This document shows positions 45,319 through 53,622 of a stretch of 64,000 nucleotides of DNA, one piece after another. Every line of letters starts with the position of its first letter. Positions within the stretch are counted from its first letter, which is position 1. Under the pieces are notes generated by a model. The model made no database searches, was not told the DNA's origin, and was given only the letters and a program-made list of their open reading frames with translations. Position numbers and translations under genes: made by a program. Source of the DNA: Stenotrophomonas sp. 610A2 (GTDB lineage Bacteria; Pseudomonadota; Gammaproteobacteria; Xanthomonadales; Xanthomonadaceae); contig NZ_CP130832.1 in assembly GCF_030549615.1 (NCBI RefSeq), positions 2,418,001 to 2,482,000 of the forward strand, written 5' to 3'.

Positions 45319-45729
45319 ATGTTCGTATACCCAGTCAGAGCCGAAGAGCAGTCCCCCCATCCCGTGATCCACTTGACGGACTGGCCAGAGATCGCCACTT
45401 CCAGTGCAAACCACATGGAGAAGATCCTGGGTTCCGCACTTAGGTCGGAGATACGAAGAAGATTCCACGCAGGCATGACGGTTCCCTTGCCGCGGACCAA
45501 GCCCAGCAAGGGCATCAACATCAACCTGTCGGCGGGCGAGTCGCTCAAGGTGCTGGTGCACAATGAAATAGTGCGGAGCCAGATCACACATGAGGCGCTG
45601 GCCAGATCCTTGAGCATACCCACGCCATCATTGAAGCGGGCGCTGGACCTGCAACAGCCGGCTGACGTCGACCTTCTTTCCAGCATGGTGGCCGCCGTAG
45701 GCAAGCGACTGGTCGCCTACATCTCCTGA
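45319..45729 (+). CDS. HicB-like antitoxin-family protein without a HicA partner
   Basis: 136 residues. The N-terminal half has the HicB pseudo-RNase fold pattern (FVYPVRAEE... VIHLTDWPEIATSS...), and the C-terminal part is a helix-turn-helix (SLKVLVHNEIVRSQITHEAL, ARSLSIPTPSLKRALDL) ending AVGKRLVAYIS, as in the HTH-bearing HicB type. No hicA-like ORF (small dsRBD protein with a G-S-H-x motif) lies in the gaps on either side, so it is an orphan. It might act as a stand-alone repressor. The ATG at 45274 is an alternative start. Confidence 0.6.
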   Translation: MFVYPVRAEEQSPHPVIHLTDWPEIATSSANHMEKILGSALRSEIRRRFHAGMTVPLPRTKPSKGININLSAGESLKVLVHNEIVRSQITHEALARSLSIPTPSLKRALDLQQPADVDLLSSMVAAVGKRLVAYIS

Positions 45730-45793
45730 CGCGATGGTGTTCGCGGACGGCGCAGATTGCCGACGCAGGCCTCCGGCTGATGGGCGGTGGCGC

Positions 45794-47212
45794 TCACCGG
45801 ACGTTTTCGAACACGGCAACGTGAGAATCTGCCAGGTCGCTGGCAAAATGCATGGATACCGTCGTACCGATGCCCACGTCGCTCTGCGCGCTGACACTCC
45901 CGCCCGCGCGCACCAGCAGGTCGTGCACGACGGACAGACCAAGCCCGCTGCCCTGCCCCCTGGGCTTGGTGGTGAAGAAAGGCTCGAAAGCGCGTGCCAG
46001 TACCTCCGCCTCCATGCCCGTGCCGGTATCCGCCAGGTCCAGCACAAATCGACTGCCGTCCCTCCGTGCGCGCAGGGTGAAGTCACCCCCGCCAGGCATC
46101 ACATGATCCGCGTTCGCGGCCACGTTGAGGACCATCAGGTCGAACTGCATCCGGTCGAAGAACACGGGCGGCAGATCATCATCCAGCTTGATATCAACGT
46201 TCACCCCCGGCCCCATCAACTGCCGCACCATGGGCAGGAGCAGTTTCAATGCTTCGCCGGGATCGAACCACTCCTCAACCCCATCCTCATGATGCACCAG
46301 GGACAGCAGCCGACGCGTCATCAGGTTGGCACGCGCCAGCGCCGAGTCCACGCCAATCAGGGACTCCCGCATCCTCGCTCCATCATCGCTGCGTAGGCCG
46401 CCCTGTACGTAGCCGCCTGCAACCGCCAGAACATTGCCGAAGTCATGGGCGACGCCACTTGCAAGCCTGCCGACGGCTTCCATCTTCTGCGCCTGGACCA
46501 GCTGTGCGAAGGTCCTTTCGCGCTCGGCCATCTCTTCGGTCAGGCGCTGGTTGGCCACATCGAGCGCATCTCCGCGTTGCCTTGCCTCAAGAAAGCTCTC
46601 ACGCAGCGCTGCCGAGCTTCGGTCAAGCACGATCGTGATCATCAGGAACATCGCGGTGCTGAAAGCAGCGTCGCCCAGAAGCGCGGCTGCTTCACCCTGG
46701 CGGCCAATGTCGACCCAAATGCCAAGGAAGAAGGCGACGCTGATGCACAGGAACATCAACCACAGCGCCAACCGCCCGACAATCAAGGCCGCGATGGCCA
46801 GCCAGATCGCCAGTACGGGTTGATCGAAACGCTGCCCTCCAAAACCGGAGTTCAGGTATGCCGGAATCAAGGTCACGCTGAAGATGCCCAGCAGTACATA
46901 TGCGGCGGCTTCAAACTTCCCCCTGCGAACGAGGAAGAAGCTCATTGCCGCAACGCAGATCACGGACAGGCTCAGCAACATGCTGGTTACTTCACCGGGC
47001 CGCCAGGGAATGTCCACCAGGAACGCCCGGTAACACCAGGCCGCCGCCGGCAATGCCGCCAGAAGAAAGGCGATCAGCTGGAGCATCGGCGCATTGCGCC
47101 GATTAACCGGATCGGCGATGGGCACGTCACGCAGCCATCCCAGCATGGCCCGCCATAGCCGCGGGCCGGCGCCCCACACGCTTTTGGCTGGCATCGACAG
47201 TTTGCTCTCCAT
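45794..47212 (-). CDS. Membrane sensor histidine kinase
   Basis: 472 residues. The N-terminal part has about six membrane helices (about 43-200) and no large periplasmic domain. The dimerisation box contains H256 in ASGVAHDFGNVLA, then N box NVAANADHVMPGGG, G1 DTGTGM, F-box, and G2 GQGSGLGLSVVHDL: a HisKA/HATPase_c kinase of the ATP-hydrolysing two-component type. It lies after the response regulator gene in the same direction, about 100 bp downstream. Signal unknown. Confidence 0.93.
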   Translation of the reverse strand: MESKLSMPAKSVWGAGPRLWRAMLGWLRDVPIADPVNRRNAPMLQLIAFLLAALPAAAWCYRAFLVDIPWRPGEVTSMLLSLSVICVAAMSFFLVRRGKFEAAAYVLLGIFSVTLIPAYLNSGFGGQRFDQPVLAIWLAIAALIVGRLALWLMFLCISVAFFLGIWVDIGRQGEAAALLGDAAFSTAMFLMITIVLDRSSAALRESFLEARQRGDALDVANQRLTEEMAERERTFAQLVQAQKMEAVGRLASGVAHDFGNVLAVAGGYVQGGLRSDDGARMRESLIGVDSALARANLMTRRLLSLVHHEDGVEEWFDPGEALKLLLPMVRQLMGPGVNVDIKLDDDLPPVFFDRMQFDLMVLNVAANADHVMPGGGDFTLRARRDGSRFVLDLADTGTGMEAEVLARAFEPFFTTKPRGQGSGLGLSVVHDLLVRAGGSVSAQSDVGIGTTVSMHFASDLADSHVAVFENVR

Positions 47213-47313
47213 CCCTGATCTCTCCGCCCTTCTATCCGTCCGACAATAGGATGAAACACTTGCCAACGACTCTGCAAAGGGCGCGGAGCCGAACCGGCGC
47301 TGGCATAGCTTGC

Positions 47314-48021
47314 TTACAGGAGCAGCAGATAGCCAACCCCGCGGACCGTGGTAAGCGGCAATTCGCTGCCGGTCGTAGCATGGATCTTGCGCCGTAGGCG
47401 ATGGATCAGCATTTCAAGGCGATGCAGATCGAAGTCCTCCCCTTCGCTGCCCAGATGCTGCAGGACGAGGTCCCGCGCCACCACACCTCCATTGGCCCCT
47501 TCCAGCATAAGCAGGAACAGGCGCTCGCCCTCTGACAAGGCGACCTCTACCCCGGAAGGCGAGGAGAGGCGCCAGCCCTGTGCGATCAGACTCCACCCAG
47601 CCCTCGGTGGATCACGCAGAGCGGGCATCTGCGCGCCCGGCGAGGTCCGGCGCAGGACGCTGCGTACTGTGGCGACAAGCACGTCGATGTCCACTGGCTT
47701 GGCGAGATAGGCATCCGCCCCCTCCTCCAGCCCGCGGACGTGGTCCTCCGAACCACGCCGCCCGGTCAACATCACAATGCCGACGTTACCGAGCTTGCGC
47801 AGGTGCTGGGTGACCATGAAGCCGCTCTCGTCGGGCAGGCCGACATCCACGATGAACAGGTCATGGGAGCGGAAACTCAGTGCCCGGTACAAATCCATTG
47901 CGCAGCCCACGCCATGGACGTCAAAACCCTCCTGTCGCAACCCCGGGACAAGGAAGTTCTCGCGCAGTTCGTCCTCGTCCTCGACGACCATCACGGACAG
48001 TTTCTTCGGTTGCTCCTGCAT
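47314..48021 (-). CDS. OmpR-family response regulator
   Basis: 235 residues. Receiver domain 1-120 with acidic pocket E14-D15, phosphoacceptor D59 (FIVDVGLPD), T86 and K108. The C-terminal winged helix (138-235: VALSEGERLFLLMLEGANGGVV... LRRKIHATTGSELPLTTVRGVGYLL) is of the OmpR/PhoB class. The adjacent sensor kinase gene is its probable partner. The start at 48021 is preferred over the open frame from 48072. Confidence 0.93.
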   Translation of the reverse strand: MQEQPKKLSVMVVEDEDELRENFLVPGLRQEGFDVHGVGCAMDLYRALSFRSHDLFIVDVGLPDESGFMVTQHLRKLGNVGIVMLTGRRGSEDHVRGLEEGADAYLAKPVDIDVLVATVRSVLRRTSPGAQMPALRDPPRAGWSLIAQGWRLSSPSGVEVALSEGERLFLLMLEGANGGVVARDLVLQHLGSEGEDFDLHRLEMLIHRLRRKIHATTGSELPLTTVRGVGYLLLL

Positions 48022-48114
48022 GCCGTCTCTACACGGTGACAAGCGCGCATGATCGCACCTGTCGTTGGCCACGTCATTTCACCCCTAGCGCCGCAAGCTG
48101 CGCCACAACGGCCA

Positions 48115-48957
48115 TCAGCCTTGGCTGCGGTAATGCTCAACCCATTCCACGGACTGGGCGACGCCGCCAAACGGGAAGATATGCAGGCTCACGGTTCCAT
48201 GTGCTTCCGTCAGCCCGCTGGCCAGGCGATCAACAAACCGATCCGGCCCCGCCGTTCCAAACAGCTTGCCGATCGAGATGCCGTACTTGGACCAGATCGA
48301 TGCGCTTGCACTGACGCCGCACATCGCCGCATAGCGTGCGAGCACCGCAACCCCTGCCGGGCCTGGCACACCCACGCGCACTGGGTGATTGATGCCGCGC
48401 TGGCGCAGCTCGGCCAGCCACGTCAACACGATGTCGGCATCAAACCCGAACTGGGTGACGATCAGTGGCACCATGCCACGGCGCTCGATGCTGTGGCACT
48501 TGCGCTCAAGCACTTCCCAGCGCTGGCTCTCATCCATCACCGGGTGACCTTCCGGATGCCCGCCCACGCCTATGCGCTTGATACCCGAGCGCTCGAACAC
48601 ACCCGTTTCGATCAGCGAGGCGCTATCGGCAAACGGCCCCTTGGGGCTTGCTGCGTCCCCGGCAATCACGAAGCAGCGGTCGACTCCGGCGGCGTCGACC
48701 GCGCGGGAAATAAACGACTCCACCTCGGCGAGCGAGGCGAAGCGTCGAGCCGGTACATGCAGCATGGGTTCAAAGCCCAATCCGCGAACTGCGACGGCTG
48801 CGGCCAGTCGCGCTGCGTTGTCTTCACCCGGCAGGTAGGGAATGAAGACGGTCGAGCCGGATGAGATCCGGGCTGCTGTTGCGGTCAATGCGGGAATGGC
48901 TTTGGCGCTCACTTCCAACGAGTAACCTGCGGTGATGTCGTTCGCGGACATGGGCAT
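48115..48957 (-). CDS. Methylenetetrahydrofolate reductase-like protein
   Basis: 280 residues, a short TIM-barrel flavoenzyme resembling MetF: SLEVSAK at the position of the catalytic Glu motif, VAVRGLGFEPMLHVPARRF, GD-containing segment FVIAGDAASPKGP, and VTQFGFDAD. Classical MetF converts 5,10-methylene-THF to 5-methyl-THF for methionine synthesis, or the reverse in one-carbon catabolism. Placement next to MetR-like and MesD genes is striking because MesD does not use methyl-THF; the protein may therefore serve a different branch. Start uncertain (ATG at 48957 or 48951; TTG at 48996). Confidence 0.75.
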   Translation of the reverse strand: MPMSANDITAGYSLEVSAKAIPALTATAARISSGSTVFIPYLPGEDNAARLAAAVAVRGLGFEPMLHVPARRFASLAEVESFISRAVDAAGVDRCFVIAGDAASPKGPFADSASLIETGVFERSGIKRIGVGGHPEGHPVMDESQRWEVLERKCHSIERRGMVPLIVTQFGFDADIVLTWLAELRQRGINHPVRVGVPGPAGVAVLARYAAMCGVSASASIWSKYGISIGKLFGTAGPDRFVDRLASGLTEAHGTVSLHIFPFGGVAQSVEWVEHYRSQG

Positions 48958-49088
48958 ATCGGGATGATTCAAGGGTCTTACCGTAATGGCTTTCAAGTTA
49001 GCACCCCGCTCCGCTCTCTGATCCAGCGGGCGAAGCGCCGGTGAGCAGCTTGCTCGTGGTGTGTGTCAAACAGCGTCAACGGTGGTGT

Positions 49089-50024
49089 TCAACGGCGCGG
49101 CTTGTCTTCGGCCGCCGGTCCAATGGTCGAGGCGGCCACAGCGGTTGAGTTGCGTGCCAGCTCGATGAAGGCGCGCACATAGTCGATGCTGGTGTCCGTT
49201 TCACGCGCACCAAGGAAGATCTGTTTGGCGATGCCGCGCGCGCCCAGCCGCACCGGCACCACCTCCATCCTGCTTGCATATTCTTCCACCAACCAGCGCG
49301 GCAGTGCGGCTACGCCGCGGCCGCTGGCCACCATCTGCACCATGATGTCGGTGGTTTCGATGGCTTTGTGCCGCCGTGGCGTGACGCCCGCAGGCAGCAG
49401 GAACTGGCTGTAGATATCCAGGCGCTCGATATCCACCGGATAGCTGATCAGGACCTCGCGGGTCAGCTGCCGCGGTTTCACGTAGGTCGCCGAGGCCAGC
49501 GGATGGTCCTTGGCCACGACCAGCACCTGCTCATAGTCGAACACGGGCTCGAACTTCAGGCCTAGTTTGAACAGGGGGTCGGGGGTGACCAGCAGGTCGA
49601 TCTCGTAACCGAACAGCGCCCCGATTCCGCCGAACTGGAACTTCTGCCTGACGTCCACGTCCACGTCGGGCCATGCCGCCAGATAGGGCGACACCACCTT
49701 GAGCAGCCACTGATAGCAGGGATGGCATTCCATGCCGATGCGCAGCGCGCCGCGCTCGCCCTGCGCGAACTGGCCCAGGCGCTCTTCGGCCAAGTCCAGC
49801 TGTGGCAACACCCGGTTCGCTACCGCCAACAGGTATTGCCCGGACTGGGTGAGCCGCAGGCTTCGGCCTTCGCGCAGCCAGATGTCGGTTCCCAGCTGCT
49901 GTTCGAGCTTGCGGATGCTGTGGCTCAACGCTGACTGGGTCAGGTTCAGCACGCCTGCCGCAGCGGTCAAGGAGCCCTGCTTCTCGACCTGCTGGACGAT
50001 GCTCAGGTGGATGCGCTCAAGCAT
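49089..50024 (-). CDS. MetR-like LysR family regulator
   Basis: 311 residues. Helix-turn-helix 1-60 (GSLTAAAGVLNLTQSALSHSIRKLE). The binding domain matches MetR along its length: LRIGMECHPCYQWL, DLLVTPDPL, FDYEQVLVVAKDHPLA, SYPVDIERLDIYSQFLLPAG, VASGRGVAALPRWLVE. MetR senses homocysteine and activates met genes. Divergent from the FMN reductase-mesX-mesD genes, with a TGAA-N5-TTCA box six bases upstream of its own start. It reads in the same direction as the MTHFR-like gene 130 bp downstream. Confidence 0.9.
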   Translation of the reverse strand: MLERIHLSIVQQVEKQGSLTAAAGVLNLTQSALSHSIRKLEQQLGTDIWLREGRSLRLTQSGQYLLAVANRVLPQLDLAEERLGQFAQGERGALRIGMECHPCYQWLLKVVSPYLAAWPDVDVDVRQKFQFGGIGALFGYEIDLLVTPDPLFKLGLKFEPVFDYEQVLVVAKDHPLASATYVKPRQLTREVLISYPVDIERLDIYSQFLLPAGVTPRRHKAIETTDIMVQMVASGRGVAALPRWLVEEYASRMEVVPVRLGARGIAKQIFLGARETDTSIDYVRAFIELARNSTAVAASTIGPAAEDKPRR

Positions 50025-50029
50025 ATGAA

Positions 50030-50042
50030 TGAATTTTCTTCA
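50030..50042. promoter_or_regulatory. MetR-type box TGAA-N5-TTCA
   Basis: TGAATTTTCTTCA matches the MetR consensus exactly (TGAA, five bases, TTCA). It is 6 bp upstream of the MetR-like gene and in the shared promoter of the mes operon. Functional assignment is inferred from the known E. coli consensus. Confidence 0.7.
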
Positions 50043-50045
50043 TGG

Positions 50046-50065
50046 AATGGTGAAATTAAACCATT
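50046..50065. promoter_or_regulatory. Second inverted repeat in the mes promoter
   Basis: AATGGT and ACCATT flank 8 bp (GAAATTAA), starting 3 bp after the MetR-type box. It may be a second half of an extended operator or a separate site; a GAAA within resembles a MetR half site. Confidence 0.4.
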
Positions 50066-50152
50066 TTACGTCATGGAAAACCGCAACTAGGATCGAAGCT
50101 CACCAGCCGCTCCATTCAGCTGGCTGACGATCCAGCCCCCAAGAAGGCAGAA

Positions 50153-50740
50153 ATGACTCACCCTCCCCCACTTCGCGTCGTCTCGGTCTCCGGTGGGCTG
50201 CACCGCCCCTCCAAGGCCGCAGCCCTGGTCGAGCACCTGTCGAACCTGATTGCAGCCGAGGTTCACTGCGAAACCCAGCTTGTCGAGCTGGGCCAGCTCG
50301 CCCCGCACATGGCCGGCACCGTCAGACGCAGTGAACTCCCGGATACGGTGGAGCTCGGACTGGCAGCAGTCGAGCAGGCGGATGTGCTGGTGGTCGCCAC
50401 GCCTGTCTACCGCGGCTCGTATACAGGGCTGTTCAAGCACTTCTTCGACTTTGTTGACCAGGACGCGCTGATCGACACACCGGTTCTATTGGCCGCCACA
50501 GGCGGCAGCGAGCGCCATGCGCTGATGATCGATCACCAGTTGCGACCACTTTTCAGTTTTTTCCAGGCGCGCACCTTGCCGCTGGGCGTGTATGCGACCG
50601 ACAAGGACTTCGCCGGCCACACGTTGGACAACGCGGACCTGATCCAGCGCGCCAGGCTGGCGGTCGAGCGGGCATTGCCAGTGCTCGACTTGACCCGCCG
50701 CACGACAACAAACATCAGCCGAAACATCGCCGCAGCCTGA
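50153..50740 (+). CDS. NAD(P)H-dependent FMN reductase (MsuE/SsuE family)
   Basis: 195 residues, flavodoxin-like: N-terminal VVSVSGGLHRPSKAAAL (FMN phosphate loop), PVYRGSYTGLFKHFFDF (the conserved family signature around residue 83-100), and LLAATGG. Such enzymes supply reduced FMN to flavin-dependent monooxygenases. First gene of the rightward operon; MesX-MesD activity needs oxygen, so a role as electron supplier to MesX is plausible but inferred. ATG preceded by AAGAAGG. Confidence 0.88.
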   Translation: MTHPPPLRVVSVSGGLHRPSKAAALVEHLSNLIAAEVHCETQLVELGQLAPHMAGTVRRSELPDTVELGLAAVEQADVLVVATPVYRGSYTGLFKHFFDFVDQDALIDTPVLLAATGGSERHALMIDHQLRPLFSFFQARTLPLGVYATDKDFAGHTLDNADLIQRARLAVERALPVLDLTRRTTTNISRNIAAA

Positions 50741-50814
50741 CAGCGATTCCCCCTGCCGAATCAGCACGACGCTGTGCCGGCCCTCATCCGCAGAACCTAC
50801 GGTAGCGCCCCGCC

Positions 50815-51798
50815 ATGAAAGACAACTTCGAATTCAGCATCAAGCGCATCAGCTTCGATGAAAACTACCAGCCATTGGACAGTACGCGGCTGACGACCAA
50901 CTTCGCCAACCTGGCCAGAGGCAATAGCCGCCAGGAAAACCTGCGCAATACGCTGAAAATGATCGACAACCGGTTCAACAGCCTTGCCGATTGGGACAAC
51001 CCGATGGGCGACCGCTACGGCGTCGAGCTCGAGATCATCTCTGCCGAGATGGAGGTTTCCGGTGCAGGCCAGGCAGACGCCTTCCCGCTGATCGAGATAC
51101 TGAAGACAACCATCGTAGACAGCCGGACCAAGGCGCGCATCGACGGAATCGTAGGGAACAACTTCTCTTCCTACGTGCGTGACTACGACTTCAGCGTGCT
51201 GTTGCCGGACTACAACAGCACCCGGACTGCGTTTGCAACGCCGGATGACTTTGGCGACCTGCACGGAAAGCTGTTCAAGCACTTCGTGAACTCGCGCGTC
51301 TACCAGGAGAACTTCAGCAAGCCGCCGGTGATCTGCATCAGCGCATCCAGCAGCAAGATCTACCACCGCACCGCCAATCAACACCCTGCTCTCGGCGTGG
51401 AGTATCTGCAGAACGAGCTGTCCTCAACCGACCAGTACTTCGCGAAGATGGGCATGCAGGTTCGCTTCTTCATGCCGCCGGACAGCGTTGCGCCGCTGGC
51501 GTTCTACTTTTTCGGCGACCTGCTGGGCGACTACACCGATCTCGAACTGATTGGCACCATCAGCACGATGGAGACCTTCCAGAAGATCTACCGGCCCGAG
51601 ATCTACAACGCCAACTCGGCGGCAGGAAGTGTCTATCAGCCGAGCTTGAAACACCAGGACTACTCGCTGACGAAGATTGTCTATGACCGTGAGGAACGCA
51701 GTCAGTTGGCAATCAAGCAGGGACGCTTCACCGAAGAGAACTTCATCAAGCCTCACCGGCAGACGCTGGAACAGTGGGCCGCTGCCTGCGCGCTCTGA
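50815..51798 (+). CDS. mesX: DUF1852 family protein MesX, MesD accessory factor
   Basis: 327 residues; contains the DUF1852 pattern KRISFDENYQP near the N-terminus, TRLTTNFANLARGNSR, NNFSSYVRDYDFSVLLPDY and a long C-terminal half with YRPEIYNANSAAG. No membrane segment. In work on aerobic bacteria, DUF1852 was shown to be needed, with oxygen, for the MesD methionine synthase to function. The chemistry of MesX is not known to me. It starts 75 bp after the FMN reductase gene and ends 30 bp before mesD. Confidence 0.9.
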   Translation: MKDNFEFSIKRISFDENYQPLDSTRLTTNFANLARGNSRQENLRNTLKMIDNRFNSLADWDNPMGDRYGVELEIISAEMEVSGAGQADAFPLIEILKTTIVDSRTKARIDGIVGNNFSSYVRDYDFSVLLPDYNSTRTAFATPDDFGDLHGKLFKHFVNSRVYQENFSKPPVICISASSSKIYHRTANQHPALGVEYLQNELSSTDQYFAKMGMQVRFFMPPDSVAPLAFYFFGDLLGDYTDLELIGTISTMETFQKIYRPEIYNANSAAGSVYQPSLKHQDYSLTKIVYDREERSQLAIKQGRFTEENFIKPHRQTLEQWAAACAL

Positions 51799-51827
51799 TC
51801 ACTCCAAGGATTACGAAACAACCCACC

Positions 51828-52856
51828 ATGAAGAAATTGTTGCCTACCTCTACCGCCGGCAGTCTGCCCAAACCCGCCTGGCTTGCCCAACCCGAAAAAC
51901 TCTGGTCGCCATGGAAGCTCCAGGACGAGGAGCTGCTTGAAGGCAAGCAGGACGCGCTGCGCCTGTCCCTGCACGAGCAGCAGCAGGCTGGCATCGACAT
52001 CGTCAGCGATGGCGAGCAGACCCGCCAGCACTTCGTCACCACCTTCATCGAACACCTGGACGGCGTTGACTTCGAGAAGCGCGAGACCGTACGGATCCGC
52101 AACCGCTACGACGCCAGCGTGCCCACCGTCGTGGGCGCGGTCAGCCGGCAGAAGCCGGTGTTCATCGAGGACGCCAAGTTCCTGCGCCAGCAGACCAAGC
52201 AGCCGATCAAATGGGCGTTGCCCGGCCCGATGACGATGATCGACACGCTCTACGACGACCACTACAAGAGCCGCGAAAAGCTGGCCTGGGAGTTCGCCAG
52301 GATCCTCAATCAGGAGGCCAAGGAACTGGAGGCCGCAGGCGTCGACATCATCCAGTTCGACGAACCCGCCTTCAACGTCTTCTTCGATGAAGTCAACGAT
52401 TGGGGTGTTGCCGCCCTTGAGCGTGCGATCGAGGGACTCAAGTGCGAGACCGCCGTGCACATCTGCTACGGCTACGGCATCAAGGCCAATACCGACTGGA
52501 AGAAGACGCTGGGCTCGGAATGGCGCCAGTACGAAGAGTCCTTCCCGAAACTGCAGCAGTCCAACATCGACATCATCTCGCTGGAATGCCAGAACTCGCA
52601 TGTGCCGATTGACCTGATCGAGCTGGTACGTGGCAAGAAGGTGATGGTCGGTGCAATCGATGTGGCCAGTGACATCATTGAGACACCTGAGGATGTCGCC
52701 AATACCCTGCGCAAGGCACTGCATTTCGTGGATGCAGACAAGCTCTATCCATCCACCAACTGCGGCATGGCTCCGCTGTCTCGCCCGGTAGCCAGGGGCA
52801 AGCTGCATGCGCTCAGTGCTGGCGCTGAGATCGTTCGTCGCGAACTATTGACCTGA
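51828..52856 (+). CDS. mesD: Core (folate-independent) methionine synthase MesD
   Basis: 342 residues, only the catalytic barrel of MetE: no N-terminal folate-binding half. Zinc ligands are visible: H211 and C213 (HICYGYG), E253 (SLECQNS) and C312 (STNCGM). It methylates homocysteine to methionine. The MesD family, found in aerobes, needs neither methyl-THF nor cobalamin but requires DUF1852 (MesX), encoded just upstream. Start at 51828 (MKKLLPTSTAGSLPKP) fits the family; an upstream open frame overlaps mesX and is not used. Confidence 0.93.
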   Translation: MKKLLPTSTAGSLPKPAWLAQPEKLWSPWKLQDEELLEGKQDALRLSLHEQQQAGIDIVSDGEQTRQHFVTTFIEHLDGVDFEKRETVRIRNRYDASVPTVVGAVSRQKPVFIEDAKFLRQQTKQPIKWALPGPMTMIDTLYDDHYKSREKLAWEFARILNQEAKELEAAGVDIIQFDEPAFNVFFDEVNDWGVAALERAIEGLKCETAVHICYGYGIKANTDWKKTLGSEWRQYEESFPKLQQSNIDIISLECQNSHVPIDLIELVRGKKVMVGAIDVASDIIETPEDVANTLRKALHFVDADKLYPSTNCGMAPLSRPVARGKLHALSAGAEIVRRELLT

Positions 52857-52865
52857 ACTGCATGG

Positions 52866-52888
52866 CCCCGGAAAGCGAGCACCCGGGG
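52866..52888 (+). terminator. Weak hairpin after mesD
   Basis: CCCCGG and CCGGGG pair around an 11-base loop, beginning 10 bp after the mesD stop and followed by TAAATGTTT. A short stem with a partial T tract; a weak terminator at most. Confidence 0.4.
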
Positions 52889-52975
52889 TAAATGTTTGAC
52901 AGGCACCGAAAGCAGGCCTTGAAGGTAAATCAGGGTGCCCATCAAATCGTGGATATCCTCCACTACAGCCGATTG

Positions 52976-53536
52976 TCAGCTGCACGCACGCCGGTAACGC
53001 ACGGCAACCGCGCCGTTGCGCAACGGCGTCGACGAGATCAGCTCGAGATGCCGCGTCTTGGCCAACCCACGCTGATAGAGGGTTGGCCCGTGACCGGCGA
53101 TCCTGGGGTGAATGAGGAACCTGTACTCGTCGATCAGATCCAGCCTGTCCAACTCGGTAGCGAGCCTGCCGCTACCGAGCAGCACGCCAGCCGGGGTCGC
53201 CTCCTTGAGTTCCTGCACGCGCGTGCGCAGGTCACCCCCGAGGCGGTGGCTGTTGGTCCAAGGGAAGTCCGTTCGCGTTGACGACACCACGTACTTCGGC
53301 TTGGTCTCCAGTTTGACGGCCCATTCACGCATGGCCGCTGTCGCTTCTTCGTCACCGCGGACGACAGCCGGCCAGTAGGCCTCCATCATCTCGTAGGTAA
53401 CCCGGCCCCAAAGCATCGCCCTGGCCTCGTCCATAAGGCGACTGAAGAACGCATGTGTTTCATCGTCTGCGATACCCTCCTGGTGATCGACGCAACCGTC
53501 CAGGGTGAGATTCAGGCTTAAAGTCAGAAGTCCCAT
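52976..53536 (-). CDS. Dihydrofolate reductase/RibD-C family protein
   Basis: 186 residues of the RibD C-terminal/DHFR-like fold: SLNLTLDGCVD at the start, LWGRVTYEMMEAYWP (family signature), YVVSSTRTDFPW, GSGRLATELDRLDLIDEYRFLIHP, and Y-Q-R-G. Such proteins (YyaP/YwjB-like) are NAD(P)H reductases of uncertain substrate. It converges on mesD. Not a classical folate DHFR by length. Confidence 0.85.
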   Translation of the reverse strand: MGLLTLSLNLTLDGCVDHQEGIADDETHAFFSRLMDEARAMLWGRVTYEMMEAYWPAVVRGDEEATAAMREWAVKLETKPKYVVSSTRTDFPWTNSHRLGGDLRTRVQELKEATPAGVLLGSGRLATELDRLDLIDEYRFLIHPRIAGHGPTLYQRGLAKTRHLELISSTPLRNGAVAVRYRRACS

Positions 53537-53622
53537 GTGAACCAGCTCGACGTTGGGGGTTCTAGCGGTTTGGCACCGGCCAGCATGAGCATTGCAGCAC
53601 TGCCCAGGTATTCATGCCGTGA

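Noticed and set aside
51828..52856. mesD as a truncated metE pseudogene
   Set aside because: The frame is intact with all zinc ligands, has the length of core MetE proteins and has its known partner MesX upstream.
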